Counted from the stretch's first letter, positions 31,452 to 41,265 are shown. The stretch: DNA of 64,000 bases from an uncultured Oscillospiraceae bacterium (GCA_934589155.1 CAKTNP010000007.1:11911-75910), one strand, 5' to 3'. The notes: generated by a model from the letters alone, not told the origin. Numbers and translations: made by a program.

Positions 31452-33254
31452 ATGGACGAAAAGAAAATCCCCCAGCGCTCCGAGATCGCCGAAGAGGACA
31501 AGTGGGCCATCTGCGACCTTTACGCCACCGACGAGGACTGGGAAAAAGACCTGGAAAAGCTGAATGACTATACCGCAAAGGTCAAGACCTTTGCCGGACA
31601 CCTGGCTGACAGCGCCGACACCATGCTGGAGTTTTACAACCTGGTGGAGGCTGTGGCGCTGCTGACCGGCGATCTGGGCAACTATGCGGGCCGTCAGAAT
31701 GACTCCGACACCCGGGTGGGCAAGTACCAGACCATGATGGGCAAGTTCATGACGGCCTATGTGGCCTATCACTCCGCCGCCAGCTTCGAGACTCCGGAGC
31801 TGCTGGCCATCGCCCCCGAGACCCTGGAGGGCTTCTACAAGGCCCAGCCCCTGCTGGAGCGGTACCGCCGCCACATTGAGAACGCCACCCGCCGCCGGGC
31901 CCATGTGCTCTCTGCTGCGGAGGAGAAGTTGCTGGCTGCCGCCGGTGAACTGGCGGACACGCCCAGCAACGTTTTCGGCATGTTTGAGAACGCGGACCTG
32001 ACCTTCCCCGACGCTGTGGACAGCCAGGGCAATCATCTGCCCCTGAGCCAGGGCACCTTCGCCAGCTATGAGGAGAGCTCCGACCGGGGCCTGCGGAAGA
32101 GCGCCTATGAGAACCTGTATCACACCCTGGGCGGTTTCCGGAACACCGCCGCCGCCATGCTTAACGGCCAGATGAAGCAACTGCAGTTCTTCGCCAACGC
32201 TCGGAAGTACGACTCTGCCCGACAGGCGTCCTTGGATGCCACCAATGTGCCGGAATCCGTGTATGATAACCTCATTGAGGCTGTCCATAACAATATGGAT
32301 AAGCTGCATCGGTATGTTGCCCTGCGGAAAAAGCTGCTGGGCCTGGATGAGCTCCACTTCTACGATTCGTATACACCCCTCCTGTCTGAGGATCGGGAAA
32401 AGATCCCCTTCGCCCAGGCAAAGGAGACCGTGTATGAGGCCCTGGCGCCCATGGGAGATTACTACCGCGGCATTCTCAGGGAGGGCTTTGACAATCGTTG
32501 GATCGACGTGTACCAGAACGAGGGCAAGCGGTCCGGCGCCTACTCAGCCGGGGCCAGCGTCCACCCCTATGTGCTGCTGAACTACTCCGGAACCCTGGGC
32601 AGTCAGTTCACCCTGGCCCACGAAATGGGCCACGCTCTACACTCCTATCTTTCCACCAAAAACCAGACACCTCTGGATGCAGATTATGTGATCTTTGTGG
32701 CGGAAGTGGCCTCTACCTGCAACGAAGCTTTGCTTATGGAGCACCTGCTGGCCAAGACTACGGACAAGAAGGAGAGGGCTTACCTCATTAACCACTTTTT
32801 GGACCAGTTCAAGGGCACTCTGTATCGCCAGACTATGTTCGCCGAGTTCGAGCGGAACATCGGCCGCATGACTCAGGAGGGCACCCCTCTGACGGCGGAT
32901 GTGCTATGCGCCGAGTACAAGCGGCTGAATGAGGAGTACTACGGCCCCGATATGGTGGTGGATGACGAGATTGCCATGGAGTGGGCCCGGATTCCTCACT
33001 TCTACTACGACTACTATGTGTTCCAGTATGCCACAGGCTACTCCGCCGCCATCGCCCTGTCCCGCCGGATCCTGCGGGAGGGCGAGCCCGCTGTGAAGGA
33101 TTATCTGAACTTCCTGTCCGGCGGCTGCTCCAAGACTCCCATTGATCTTCTGAAGGGCGCCGGTGTGGATATGACCACCCCCGAGCCCGTGAACCAGGCT
33201 CTGGAGCTCTTCGGCACCCTGCTGGATGAGATGGAGCAGCTCATGGAGGCCTGA
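31452..33254 (+). CDS. pepF: Oligoendopeptidase F (M3B metallopeptidase)
   Basis: 600 residues, the normal PepF length. The zinc site is LAHEMGHALHSYLS (HExxH near residue 390), with the third ligand in EVASTCNEALLMEHLL. The N-terminal KWAICDLYATDEDWEKDLEK and the C-terminal YYVFQYATGYSAA are typical of M3B. The cytosolic enzyme trims peptides of about 7-17 residues and helps recycle peptides or signal peptides. ATG 31452 follows GGAGGAAACG. The next small gene starts three bases after its stop and is probably co-translated. Confidence 0.96.
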   Translation: MDEKKIPQRSEIAEEDKWAICDLYATDEDWEKDLEKLNDYTAKVKTFAGHLADSADTMLEFYNLVEAVALLTGDLGNYAGRQNDSDTRVGKYQTMMGKFMTAYVAYHSAASFETPELLAIAPETLEGFYKAQPLLERYRRHIENATRRRAHVLSAAEEKLLAAAGELADTPSNVFGMFENADLTFPDAVDSQGNHLPLSQGTFASYEESSDRGLRKSAYENLYHTLGGFRNTAAAMLNGQMKQLQFFANARKYDSARQASLDATNVPESVYDNLIEAVHNNMDKLHRYVALRKKLLGLDELHFYDSYTPLLSEDREKIPFAQAKETVYEALAPMGDYYRGILREGFDNRWIDVYQNEGKRSGAYSAGASVHPYVLLNYSGTLGSQFTLAHEMGHALHSYLSTKNQTPLDADYVIFVAEVASTCNEALLMEHLLAKTTDKKERAYLINHFLDQFKGTLYRQTMFAEFERNIGRMTQEGTPLTADVLCAEYKRLNEEYYGPDMVVDDEIAMEWARIPHFYYDYYVFQYATGYSAAIALSRRILREGEPAVKDYLNFLSGGCSKTPIDLLKGAGVDMTTPEPVNQALELFGTLLDEMEQLMEA

Positions 33255-33257
33255 GCC

Positions 33258-33536
33258 GTGAAGGCCGTGGACATTTTCATCCCCACCCTGCACACCTTTG
33301 CCATGAACAACGTTTTCACCGGGTCCTGGGGCCGCCTTCGATTCCGGATCGCCCCCAATGTGGTCATGCGGACCCCCAAGGAGGTCAACATGGAAGAAAG
33401 CTCCATGGAGGCCGAATTCTGGCACGGGGTATTCTGCTATGAGAAAAGCGAAATGGAGGGCAGGCGGGTCTTCCCTATGAGCGAGGAGGGCCGGGTGGAA
33501 ATGAAAGCCTGGCTGGAAGCACAGGCGGAAGAATAA
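33258..33536 (+). CDS. Small protein of unknown function co-transcribed with pepF
   Basis: 92 residues from GTG 33258, eight bases after GGAGG that lies inside the end of pepF. It is compact, without a signal peptide or membrane segment; it has one Trp-rich part (FTGSWGRLRFRIAPN; EFWHGVFCYEKSEMEG) and ends in an acidic helix. The sequence reads like a small globular domain. No family recognised. The tight spacing to pepF and a terminator right behind it support it as a genuine gene. Confidence 0.7.
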   Translation: MKAVDIFIPTLHTFAMNNVFTGSWGRLRFRIAPNVVMRTPKEVNMEESSMEAEFWHGVFCYEKSEMEGRRVFPMSEEGRVEMKAWLEAQAEE

Positions 33537-33540
33537 GAAA

Positions 33541-33567
33541 AGCGGGAGCTTCAGCTCCCGCTTTTTT
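33541..33567 (+). terminator. Terminator of the pepF operon
   Basis: Stem AGCGGGAG/CTCCCGCT with a 6-base loop and TTTTTT, just after the stop of the small gene. Confidence 0.85.
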
Positions 33568-33682
33568 GCGTAAAAACAGGGGAGGGAGGCCTGCGGCAGG
33601 CGAGAGATGCACGGTTTTGGGCAACAGATCCCTGCAAAATCAATAGAAGTGAAGGAACCCAAATGAAGAACGGAGGAAAATT

Positions 33683-36025
33683 ATGGAGCTTCTATTTGAA
33701 AACTGGAAGATCAAAGTCCAAAAGGATCCGTCGCCCCAGCAGTACGACAACGGCGTCTGGAAACTCAGCCTGCGAGGCGGCCTGCCGGAGGACTGGTCCT
33801 GGCAGGCCCTTCTTGCCCAGGGGGACAAGCTGGACATCATTGACCTGAGCCTGGGGGAGAACGGTGCGGAAGCCATGCTGACGGCGGAGAACTTGTCCCT
33901 GTTCGGACCCTATACGGTTCAGATTCGGGGCAGCCAGGGGGACAAGGTCCGGCATACGGACAGGGTCCGGATTTATGTGCATCGAAGTCTGTCGGGAGAC
34001 GCCAACTGGCCAGAGATCCCCACGGAATTTTCCCAGTTGGAGGCCCGGGTGGCCGCCGCGGCGGCCCATCCGCCGATCCCCGGGGAGGGGAACTGCTGGC
34101 AACTTTGGAACCCGGAGCAAATGGCATATGTGCAGTCGGAGATCCCGGTGCCTGCGGCCCGGGACGGCGCTGCCGGAGCAAAGGGCGACACCGGTCCCCA
34201 GGGAGAGACCGGGGCGGCGGGAACGGACGGGAAGAGCGCCTATCAGCTCTACGTGGACGGCGGCGGGACCCTGACCCAAGCCCAGTGGCTGGCCAGTCTG
34301 GCCGCTACGCCGCCCAAGTATGCCGCCACCGAGGCGGACATGACGGACACCTCCCAGTGCTACATCGGCGCAAACGGGCACCTCTGGGCCTACATCAAGG
34401 CTACCGTGGAGCAGGAAGTGACGGAGACCATCTCGCCCACCACGGACAACCCCTACTATGACGGCTATCGCTTCGGCTCTTCCATCGCCAGCGATTCCAT
34501 GGAGCACGACGCGGCGGGGTATCACCTGACGCCCATCATCGACCTGACCAAGGCGGCCTATCAGGGCAAGACCATCCAGATCAAATTGTCCGGCGCACAG
34601 TACGCCTCCACCGGGGCCTATGCCGTGTGGATCCAGTCCAGGACATACGGCATGGATAAAACGCCGCTGGAAAACCGGCCCTACACCTGCGACACGAACC
34701 TGAGCGGTGCAGGGCTGGCCGATACGAAGAACGGAACGATCTCCGTGACCTATGAAAGCGCCACCTCGGCCATCATCACGGTCACGGTGCCGCCCACCCT
34801 CGGCGCGGCCAAGACCAAGATCGGCTATCTGCGCTTCTGCGGCAAGGGGGCCGTGGCGGATTCTCAGATCACCGTCACCTATACCACTCCCGTGACGGGC
34901 TACCAGTGGGCGGACACCGGGATCTCCTATGGCGGAGGCGGTGAGGCCCAGGTATCTGCCAAGGCGGCGGCTCTGAACAACGAAGGAGCGGACCCGGCTG
35001 TTTATAATCTGCTGCCCCCTGCGGTTCTGACCTACTACAACAGCGCCGCCTACTCCGACAGCGATTACAGTGGCACCAATATCGTTCGGGCCACACTGCC
35101 CTATCGGGGAGACCAGCCCCGGCCCGTGACCCTCAAGTGGCAGCACAACGAGGACGCCATGGGCACCACGGTATCCCTGAACACCTCTCCCACGGTGCTG
35201 TCCACCGGGGTTCGGCAGTATGACGCCACGGGCCTGGACCGGCTGGGCATTTATAACCTGCTTCCCGGGACCAAGTACTACTACGCCGTGATCCACGTGC
35301 TCCCTGACGGTTCCGTGGTGACGGCCAAGACCGGCAGCTTCACCACCGGGGCCCAGCCCTGGCGGCTCCTGCGGGTGGAGGGTATCCAGAACGTCCGGGA
35401 CCTGGGCGGCTGGACGGGCCTGGACGGGAAAAAGGTCAAGTACGGCATGCTCTTCCGGGGTTCCGCCATGGATGACGGCACCTTCCGGGACCTGCTCCTG
35501 ACTGGCAGCGGCAGAAACGAGATGGCCAGCAATCTTGGGATTCGGGCGGAACTGGATCTTCGGTGGAACTATACGGAAAGCTCCATCAGCCCGGACACGG
35601 ACTATCTGTGCATTTCCGTATCCCAGTATGCGGAGGCCATTACGGACGCAGAGCGCCGGGCGCAGTTCAAGACCTGCTTTGAGTGGATCATGGGGCGGCT
35701 GACGGAGAGTCCGGCCAAGCCTGTCTATTTCCACTGCCAGGGCGGGTGCGACCGGACGGGGGCCATGGCGTTCCTGCTGCTGGGGCTCCTGGGGGTCAGC
35801 GAATCCGATTTGGCCCGGGACTATGAGCTCAGCAGCTTCAGCCCCATCGGCATGTACGACCGGACCCGGAACAGCACGGTCTACGGCTACAAGGCCATGG
35901 TGGAGGCGCTGAAGGCCTACTCCGGTGACACCATCACGGAGAAGTTCGTGGATTTTGCCGTGACCGGCTGCGGGATCGGGGCGGAGACCATCAACAGTTT
36001 CCGGACATTGATGTTGGAAGGGTAA
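33683..36025 (+). CDS. Phage-tail-like protein with collagen-like segment and C-terminal tyrosine phosphatase domain
   Basis: 780 residues, no signal peptide or membrane segment; ATG 33683 is six bases after GGAGG. Order: an N-terminal domain of about 100 residues (LLFENWKIKVQKDPSPQQYD) that resembles minor tail proteins of Clostridial phages; a collagen-like Gly-x-y run near 160-185 (GAKGDTGPQGETGAAG) followed by SAYQLYVDGGGTLTQAQW, also common in tail fibres; a beta-rich middle; an Fn3-like strand set near 520-550 (YNLLPGTKYYYAVIHVLPDG); then a Y_phosphatase3 domain. The last begins NVRDLGGW (near 570) and carries the CX5R active site HCQGGCDRTG (Cys685, Arg691). It stands alone between two terminators, with no other phage gene near. 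Role unknown. Confidence 0.75.
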   Translation: MELLFENWKIKVQKDPSPQQYDNGVWKLSLRGGLPEDWSWQALLAQGDKLDIIDLSLGENGAEAMLTAENLSLFGPYTVQIRGSQGDKVRHTDRVRIYVHRSLSGDANWPEIPTEFSQLEARVAAAAAHPPIPGEGNCWQLWNPEQMAYVQSEIPVPAARDGAAGAKGDTGPQGETGAAGTDGKSAYQLYVDGGGTLTQAQWLASLAATPPKYAATEADMTDTSQCYIGANGHLWAYIKATVEQEVTETISPTTDNPYYDGYRFGSSIASDSMEHDAAGYHLTPIIDLTKAAYQGKTIQIKLSGAQYASTGAYAVWIQSRTYGMDKTPLENRPYTCDTNLSGAGLADTKNGTISVTYESATSAIITVTVPPTLGAAKTKIGYLRFCGKGAVADSQITVTYTTPVTGYQWADTGISYGGGGEAQVSAKAAALNNEGADPAVYNLLPPAVLTYYNSAAYSDSDYSGTNIVRATLPYRGDQPRPVTLKWQHNEDAMGTTVSLNTSPTVLSTGVRQYDATGLDRLGIYNLLPGTKYYYAVIHVLPDGSVVTAKTGSFTTGAQPWRLLRVEGIQNVRDLGGWTGLDGKKVKYGMLFRGSAMDDGTFRDLLLTGSGRNEMASNLGIRAELDLRWNYTESSISPDTDYLCISVSQYAEAITDAERRAQFKTCFEWIMGRLTESPAKPVYFHCQGGCDRTGAMAFLLLGLLGVSESDLARDYELSSFSPIGMYDRTRNSTVYGYKAMVEALKAYSGDTITEKFVDFAVTGCGIGAETINSFRTLMLEG

Positions 36026-36030
36026 AAGTC

Positions 36031-36078
36031 AAAAAGCCCCCGGCGGAGGACGTAGGTCCTCTGCCGGGGGCAATTTTT
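36031..36078. terminator. Bidirectional terminator between the phosphatase fusion and potD
   Basis: 16-base stem starting GCCCCCGGCGGAGGAC with a 4-base loop (one G-T pair), AAAAA on the left and AATTTTT on the right, between convergent genes. Confidence 0.9.
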
Positions 36079-36087
36079 ATGGGGTGC

Positions 36088-37209
36088 TCAGCTGATCTTG
36101 GCCTTCAGCCACAGATCTTCCATGAGCTGGGTGGTCTCTGCGGGCAGGCCCAGGAAGCTGGTGCCGTGGGACAGGGTCTCGGCGCTGGGATAGGCCACGG
36201 GGCTGGCCGCCACGTCGGGATCCAGATAGTCCCGGGCCGCGGTCTCCGGGGTGCTGTAACCGATCCAATCCAGGTTGCCGCCGGAGATCTCCGGCTCGCA
36301 CAGGAAGTTGATGAAGGTTTCGGCGGCCTCCTTGTTCTGGCAGCAGGTGGGGATACAGGCACTGTCGATGAACACGTTGAAGCCCTGGCTCTCGGGGAAG
36401 TAGAAGCCCAGGTCCTCGTTCACGACGGACATGGTCAGGTAGTCGCCGGCGTAGTAGGGGGCAATCCAGGCCTCCTCATTTTCCATGATCTCAAAGACCT
36501 CGTCCATGATATACTGCTGGACCAGGGGCTTCTGCTCCGCCAGCTTGTCGGCGCAGGCCTGGAGCTCGGCTTCGTCCGTGGTGTTCACGTCATAGCCCAG
36601 CAGATACTCGGCGATGCCGAAGGCGTCCCGGGAGTTGCCGAACATGAGGATCTTTCCGGCGTACTTCTCGTTCCACAGCAGTTCCCAGCCGGTGACGTCG
36701 GCCTCGTCCACATACTTCTTGTTGTAGATGATGCCCACAGAGCCCCAGGTGTAGGGCACGGAGTACTTGTTCTCCGGGTCAAAGGCGGTGTTCTTGTAGG
36801 CCTCGTCAATGTAGGAGTAGTTGGGGATGTTGTCGAAGTCCAGGGGCAGGAGCATGTCCTCCTCGATCATCCGGGCGATCATGTAGTCGGAGGGAATGAT
36901 CACGTCCACGGAAATGCCGCCGGTCTTGAGCTTGGTGTACAGGGTCTCGTTGGTGTCGTAGGTGGTGTAGTTTACGTGGATGTTGGGGTACTTCTTTTCA
37001 AACTCGGCAATGACGTCAATGGAGCCGTCGTCGCCGTTGGCAATGTACTGGCCCCAGTTGTAGACGTTGATGGTCACGTCCTCGCCGGTATTTTTGGAAG
37101 CACTGCCGGTGCCGTTGGTGGTGTCGGGATTGCCGGCAAAGGCGCCGCAGCCGGCCAAAAGGGCGCACAGCAGGGTCAGGGTCAGAACGAGAGAAATTAC
37201 TTTCTTCAT
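36088..37209 (-). CDS. potD: Spermidine/putrescine-binding lipoprotein
   Basis: 373 residues; signal peptide with lipobox LLAGC (Cys near 21), then an extracellular solute-binding fold. VTINVYNWGQYIANGDDG, DVIIPSDYMIARMIEEDML and VPYTWGSVGIIYNKKYV are PotD hallmarks, and acidic and aromatic residues that hold the polyamine are present (YNWG, DWIGYSTP). It delivers polyamine to the PotBC permease. It is the last gene of the pot operon, 82 bases after potC, with AAAGGAGG before the ATG. Confidence 0.95.
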   Translation of the reverse strand: MKKVISLVLTLTLLCALLAGCGAFAGNPDTTNGTGSASKNTGEDVTINVYNWGQYIANGDDGSIDVIAEFEKKYPNIHVNYTTYDTNETLYTKLKTGGISVDVIIPSDYMIARMIEEDMLLPLDFDNIPNYSYIDEAYKNTAFDPENKYSVPYTWGSVGIIYNKKYVDEADVTGWELLWNEKYAGKILMFGNSRDAFGIAEYLLGYDVNTTDEAELQACADKLAEQKPLVQQYIMDEVFEIMENEEAWIAPYYAGDYLTMSVVNEDLGFYFPESQGFNVFIDSACIPTCCQNKEAAETFINFLCEPEISGGNLDWIGYSTPETAARDYLDPDVAASPVAYPSAETLSHGTSFLGLPAETTQLMEDLWLKAKIS

Positions 37210-37291
37210 GGAAAACCTCCTTTTCTTGGGGCCGGGGATCTACCCGGCAAGAGTGAAAGTCCCTCCGCTCTCCTTCGGAGCGGGGACACGG

Positions 37292-38107
37292 TCAAACGGA
37301 ACGGGAATGTTGGGCGGCGCGGGTCTTTTCGCCCCGGGCCTGAAGCAGGTTCATCAGCACCATCAGCAGAAGGATCACGCCGAAGAGCAGGGTGAACAGG
37401 GCGTAGATCTTGGGCTGCAGAGGCTTTTTGGTGTAGTTGTAGATCTCCACCGGCAGCGTCACATAGGACGGAGCGTAGGCAAAGTAGCTGATGACGAAGT
37501 CGTCCAGACTCATGGTAAAGGCCATGATGGCGCCGGAGATGATACCGGGCATGATCTCATGGATGGTCACCTTCAGAAACGCCTGGGTGGGGGTGCAGCC
37601 CAGATCCAGGGCCGCCTCCCGCAGGGAGGGATCCATCTGGTTCAGCTTGGGCATGACGTTCAGGATCACATAGGGCAGATTGAAGGTGATGTGAGCGATG
37701 AGCAGGGTCCAAAAGCCCAGGATCTGGTTGGTCCGCAGGATGGTCCCCGCAAAGACAAACAGCAAGGCCAGGGACACGCCGGTGACGATGTCGGGGTTCG
37801 TCATGGGGATGTTGGTAATGCCCAGGATCAGAGAACGGATCCGGGGGCCCATGCGGTGGATGCCCAGGGCGGCCATGGTGCCCATGACGGTGGCAATGAT
37901 GCTGGACAGGAAGGCAATCTCCAGAGAGTTCCGCAACAGGGGCAGCAGGGTGCTGTCCTGGAATAGCTCCTGATAGCGCTTCAGGGTGAAGCCCTCAAAG
38001 TGGGTGATGTCCCGGCCCGTGTTGAAGGACGCCACGATCAGCACCAGCATGGGGGCGTAGAGGAACACGAAGATCAGGATCGTATAGACCTTGTTGAGCT
38101 TTTTCAT
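37292..38107 (-). CDS. potC: Spermidine/putrescine ABC permease PotC
   Basis: 271 residues from the ATG at 38107, which overlaps the potB stop (ATGA). Six membrane helices; the first has YTILIFVFLYAPMLVLIVAS. The ATPase-docking EAA loop is LREAALDLGCTPTQAFLKVT, followed by PGIISGAIMAFTMSLDDFVIS, a PotC signature. It forms a heterodimer with PotB for polyamine import. A codon further upstream would add a basic stretch that lacks a ribosome binding site. Confidence 0.95.
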   Translation of the reverse strand: MKKLNKVYTILIFVFLYAPMLVLIVASFNTGRDITHFEGFTLKRYQELFQDSTLLPLLRNSLEIAFLSSIIATVMGTMAALGIHRMGPRIRSLILGITNIPMTNPDIVTGVSLALLFVFAGTILRTNQILGFWTLLIAHITFNLPYVILNVMPKLNQMDPSLREAALDLGCTPTQAFLKVTIHEIMPGIISGAIMAFTMSLDDFVISYFAYAPSYVTLPVEIYNYTKKPLQPKIYALFTLLFGVILLLMVLMNLLQARGEKTRAAQHSRSV

Positions 38108-38982
38108 ACCATCACCTGTCCTTCTGTATTCTTCCCGGCGAAGTGCTCCATGAGCCCCACGCACAGGAAAATGAGGACCATGAGCACGAGGCTCAGAGCC
38201 GCACCGAAGTTGGGATTCTGGGCGGTCTTGAACTGGCTCTCGATGACGTCGCCGATCATGGTGGTGCTGGCGGAGCCCAGCTTCTGGGAAATGTAGAAGG
38301 TGGACACGGCGGGCACGAAGACCATGGTAAAGCCGGAGACGATGCCGGGCACCGACAGGGGCAGGATCACCTTGGAAAAGACCTTGCCGCCGCTGCAGCC
38401 CAGGTCCTGGGCCGCCTCAATGAGCATGGGGTTGATCTTCATAATGACGGTGTACAGAGGCATGATCATATAGGGCAGGTAGTTGTAGACCATGCCCAGG
38501 ATCACGGCTCCGTCGGTGCGGATCAGGGTCAGGGGGCCGAGGCCCAGAAGCCCCAGGAACTGGTTGATAATGCCGGTGTCCCGAAGCAAGCCCACCCAGG
38601 CCAGAGTCCGGAGCAGAAAGCTCAGACACATGGGAAGCATGACCATCAGGTACAGAAACCGCTGGACCATGGGTCTTTGCCGGGCAATGAAGTAGGCCAC
38701 GGGGTAGCCGATGATCAGGCAGATGCAGGAGGCGATCAGAGAGTACCAGATGGACCGCAGGAAGATCTGCAGAAAGCCGCCGGTGAAGATCCTTGTCAGG
38801 TTGGACAGGGTGAAGAGTCCGGTGCGGTTGTCCGTAAAGGCATAGGCCACCACCATCCCTAAGGGGATGAGGATGAACAGCAGCATCCAGATGATATAGG
38901 GCAGGGCCAGAAGAAAGCGGCTGGCGCGGGCGCCGGGGGCGGCCTGGGAGGCGGGGGCTGCCGCCTTGTTATTCTTCCTCAT
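38104..38982 (-). CDS. potB: Spermidine/putrescine ABC permease PotB
   Basis: 292 residues. An Ala-rich N-terminus precedes six helices, the first [20 protein letters not shown]. The EAA loop is [20 protein letters not shown] and the segment [21 protein letters not shown] is typical of PotB. Its start lies 14 bases inside the end of potA, so the two are translationally coupled; its stop overlaps potC. It forms the membrane channel together with PotC. Confidence 0.95.
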   Translation of the reverse strand: MRKNNKAAAPASQAAPGARASRFLLALPYIIWMLLFILIPLGMVVAYAFTDNRTGLFTLSNLTRIFTGGFLQIFLRSIWYSLIASCICLIIGYPVAYFIARQRPMVQRFLYLMVMLPMCLSFLLRTLAWVGLLRDTGIINQFLGLLGLGPLTLIRTDGAVILGMVYNYLPYMIMPLYTVIMKINPMLIEAAQDLGCSGGKVFSKVILPLSVPGIVSGFTMVFVPAVSTFYISQKLGSASTTMIGDVIESQFKTAQNPNFGAALSLVLMVLIFLCVGLMEHFAGKNTEGQVMV

Positions 38983-40090
38983 CTTCTGCGTCCTCCGTCA
39001 GCTCATCGTATTCTGCGGAGTAGGAGCTGTAATCGCCGAACTGGCCGGAGTACTCGCTCTTACGCATGATGTGGATGTCCTCGGGGTTCAGGCGGATGCC
39101 GATGACGGCCCCTACGGGATGGTAATCCGTGGTCTGGATCAGCCACTTGAAGCCCTTGAAATCTACGATAATGTCGTAATTGAGGCCCTTGAAGGTGACG
39201 GAGGTGACGGAGCCGGTGAGGTGGCCGCTGTCCGGCTCCACAATGTCGATGTCCTCGGGACGGATGACCACGTCCACGGGCTCGTTCTTCTCAAAGCCCT
39301 CGTCCACGCAGGGGAAATTCCGGCCGAAGAATTTCACCAGCCGGTCCTCCAGCATGATGCCGTCCAGAATGTTGCTCTCGCCAATGAAGTCCGCCACAAA
39401 GGCGTTCTTGGGCTCGTTGTAAATATCCTCGGGCCGGCCGATCTGCTGGATCTTGCCCTTGTCCATAACGACTACCGTGTCGCTCATAGCCAGGGCCTCC
39501 TCCTGGTCGTGGGTCACATATATAAATGTAATGCCCATGGCCTGCTGGATCCGTTTTAGTTCGTTCTGCATGTCTTTTCGCAGGCGAAGATCCAGGGCCC
39601 CCAAGGGTTCGTCCAAAAGCAGGACCTTGGGCCGGTTCACCAGGGCACGGGCAATGGCCACCCGCTGCTGCTGGCCGCCGGACAGGGCAGTAACTTTCCG
39701 ATTTTCGTAACCCTTTAAGCTGACGATCTCCAGCATTTCCGTCACCCGTTGGTGGATCTCTTCCTTGGGTAGCTTGGAGACCCGCAGGCCGAAGGCCACG
39801 TTCTCATACACATCCAAATGGGGGAAGAGGGCGTACCGCTGAAATACCGTGTTGATCTGCCTTTGATAGGGCGGAACATCGTTGATCCGCTTGCCGTCAA
39901 AGAGGACCTCGCCGGAGGTGGGCGTCAGAAAACCGCCGATGATACGAAGGGTGGTGGTTTTGCCGCAGCCGGAGGGGCCGAGAAGGGTCAAAAATTCATG
40001 GTCATTGATGTAGAGATTGATGCCGTCTAAAATACGTTCACCGTCAAATTCCATGACCAGGTCACGGAGACGAATGAGTTCTTTGGACAT
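38969..40090 (-). CDS. potA: Spermidine/putrescine ABC transporter ATPase PotA
   Basis: 373 residues from the ATG at 40090. Walker [11 protein letters not shown]-loop [11 protein letters not shown], signature [15 protein letters not shown], Walker [13 protein letters not shown] and switch His VTHDQEEAL, followed by a TOBE regulatory domain ([10 protein letters not shown] near residue 290). The very end is an acidic tail of about 30 residues ([14 protein letters not shown]) not found in most PotA proteins. It drives polyamine import with PotBCD. First gene of the operon, with the promoter 95 bases upstream. Confidence 0.96.
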   Translation of the reverse strand: MSKELIRLRDLVMEFDGERILDGINLYINDHEFLTLLGPSGCGKTTTLRIIGGFLTPTSGEVLFDGKRINDVPPYQRQINTVFQRYALFPHLDVYENVAFGLRVSKLPKEEIHQRVTEMLEIVSLKGYENRKVTALSGGQQQRVAIARALVNRPKVLLLDEPLGALDLRLRKDMQNELKRIQQAMGITFIYVTHDQEEALAMSDTVVVMDKGKIQQIGRPEDIYNEPKNAFVADFIGESNILDGIMLEDRLVKFFGRNFPCVDEGFEKNEPVDVVIRPEDIDIVEPDSGHLTGSVTSVTFKGLNYDIIVDFKGFKWLIQTTDYHPVGAVIGIRLNPEDIHIMRKSEYSGQFGDYSSYSAEYDELTEDAEDEEE

Positions 40091-40184
40091 TATCCTCCCC
40101 CGTTTCTTTGTTGAGATTTTGCACATGAGAAGGGGGAAGCGGTACGCAGCTCCCCCGAATCCTCCATTTTACGCAATAACTATA

Positions 40185-40213
40185 TGTATATATGAAAAGC
40201 CCCCCTTTGTCAA
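40185..40213 (-). promoter_or_regulatory. Sigma-A-like promoter of potABCD
   Basis: On the minus strand a perfect TTGACA (40213-40208), 17 bases, TATACA (40190-40185) in an AT-rich stretch. Confidence 0.75.
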
Positions 40214-40296
40214 CAAAATTCCCCGTAAATTTTTGGCGAATTTTTGGAAGAAAAGGGGGGCGGTTTTATAGGATTTACCGGAAGGGGAGGGTGGAC

Positions 40297-41265
40297 TCAA
40301 AATTGGGCGGCTCCGGGGAATAGCTCTCGGGCAAAATCCACGTCGGAGACGGTGAAGGTCCTGCCCTTCAGATAGTTGAGGCACCCGGCGTCGGTGGGGA
40401 AGGTGAAGGTCAGCTTGTAGGAATAGAGAGCCTGGTATTTCCGGACGGCGTCCTTTCCCAGCTTGCCGTATTTGCCGTCACCCAGCAGGGGATGGCCCGC
40501 GTGGGCAAACTGGGCCCGGATCTGGTGGGTTCGGCCAGTGAGAAGCTCACACTCCACCAGGGATAATCCCCTGCTCTGGGCCAGGGTCCGGTATTTGGTG
40601 ACGGCGGTCTTGGCGCCGGGCTGGGGGGCGTCCGTAACATAGACCCGGTTTTTCACCGCGTCTTTGAACAGATACCCGGACAGGGTGCCGGCCTGGGGCC
40701 GGATCTGACCCTCGATCACCGCCAGATACCGCTTGTCGATCTCCCGGTCCCGGATCTTTTCGTTGAGGATCCGCAGGGCCTCGGCATTTTTGGCGGCGAT
40801 GACGATGCCCCCCGTGTTCCGGTCGATGCGGTTGCACAGGGCCGGGGTAAAGGCGTTTTCTTCCCGGGGCCGCCACTCCCGCTTGGCATAGAGATAGGCC
40901 TGGATGTGGTCGATGAGGGTCTTGCCGTACTCCGCCCCGTCGTGGGGATGAACGGCCTGTCCCGGCTTCTTGTCCACCAGCAGGATGTTCTCGTCCTCAT
41001 AGACCAGGTTCAGCTTCGGCGCCGACACCGTAAGATAGGCGTTCTCCGCCCGGGGCGTATCGAAAAATTCGTCGTTGATATACAGAGTCAGCACGTCCCC
41101 TTCCTTTAGCCGGGTGTCTCGCTGGGCCCGGCCGCCGTTGAGCTTGATCCGCTTCACCCGGATGTACTTCTGGGCCAGGGAGGCGGGGAGCAGGGGCACG
41201 GCCTTGGAGAGGAACCGGTCCAGCCGCTGGCCGCTGTCGTTTTTGGAAATGTGGAGCTCTTTCAT
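40297..41265 (-). CDS. RluA-family 23S rRNA pseudouridine synthase
   Basis: 322 residues from the ATG at 41265, with GGAGGG upstream. An N-terminal S4 RNA-binding domain (SGQRLDRFLSKAVPLLPASL; IKLNGGRAQRDTRLKEGD) precedes the catalytic domain. The active-site motif is CNRIDRNTGGIVIAAK, with the catalytic Asp of the R-[IL]-D-x2-T signature, and LLTGRTHQIRAQFAHAGHPL is the second family segment. By family it isomerises uridines in 23S rRNA (RluC/RluD-type sites). It is a single gene, divergent from yceD, at the usual length. Confidence 0.93.
   Translation of the reverse strand: MKELHISKNDSGQRLDRFLSKAVPLLPASLAQKYIRVKRIKLNGGRAQRDTRLKEGDVLTLYINDEFFDTPRAENAYLTVSAPKLNLVYEDENILLVDKKPGQAVHPHDGAEYGKTLIDHIQAYLYAKREWRPREENAFTPALCNRIDRNTGGIVIAAKNAEALRILNEKIRDREIDKRYLAVIEGQIRPQAGTLSGYLFKDAVKNRVYVTDAPQPGAKTAVTKYRTLAQSRGLSLVECELLTGRTHQIRAQFAHAGHPLLGDGKYGKLGKDAVRKYQALYSYKLTFTFPTDAGCLNYLKGRTFTVSDVDFARELFPGAAQF

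Noticed and set aside
33692-35734. 680-codon minus-strand frame opposite the phosphatase fusion
   Set aside because: No start signal and repetitive composition; the plus frame has intact phosphatase motifs.
33683-36025. Evidence for a prophage in the window
   Set aside because: Only one tail-like gene; no integrase, packaging, capsid or lysis genes and no attachment-site repeats seen.
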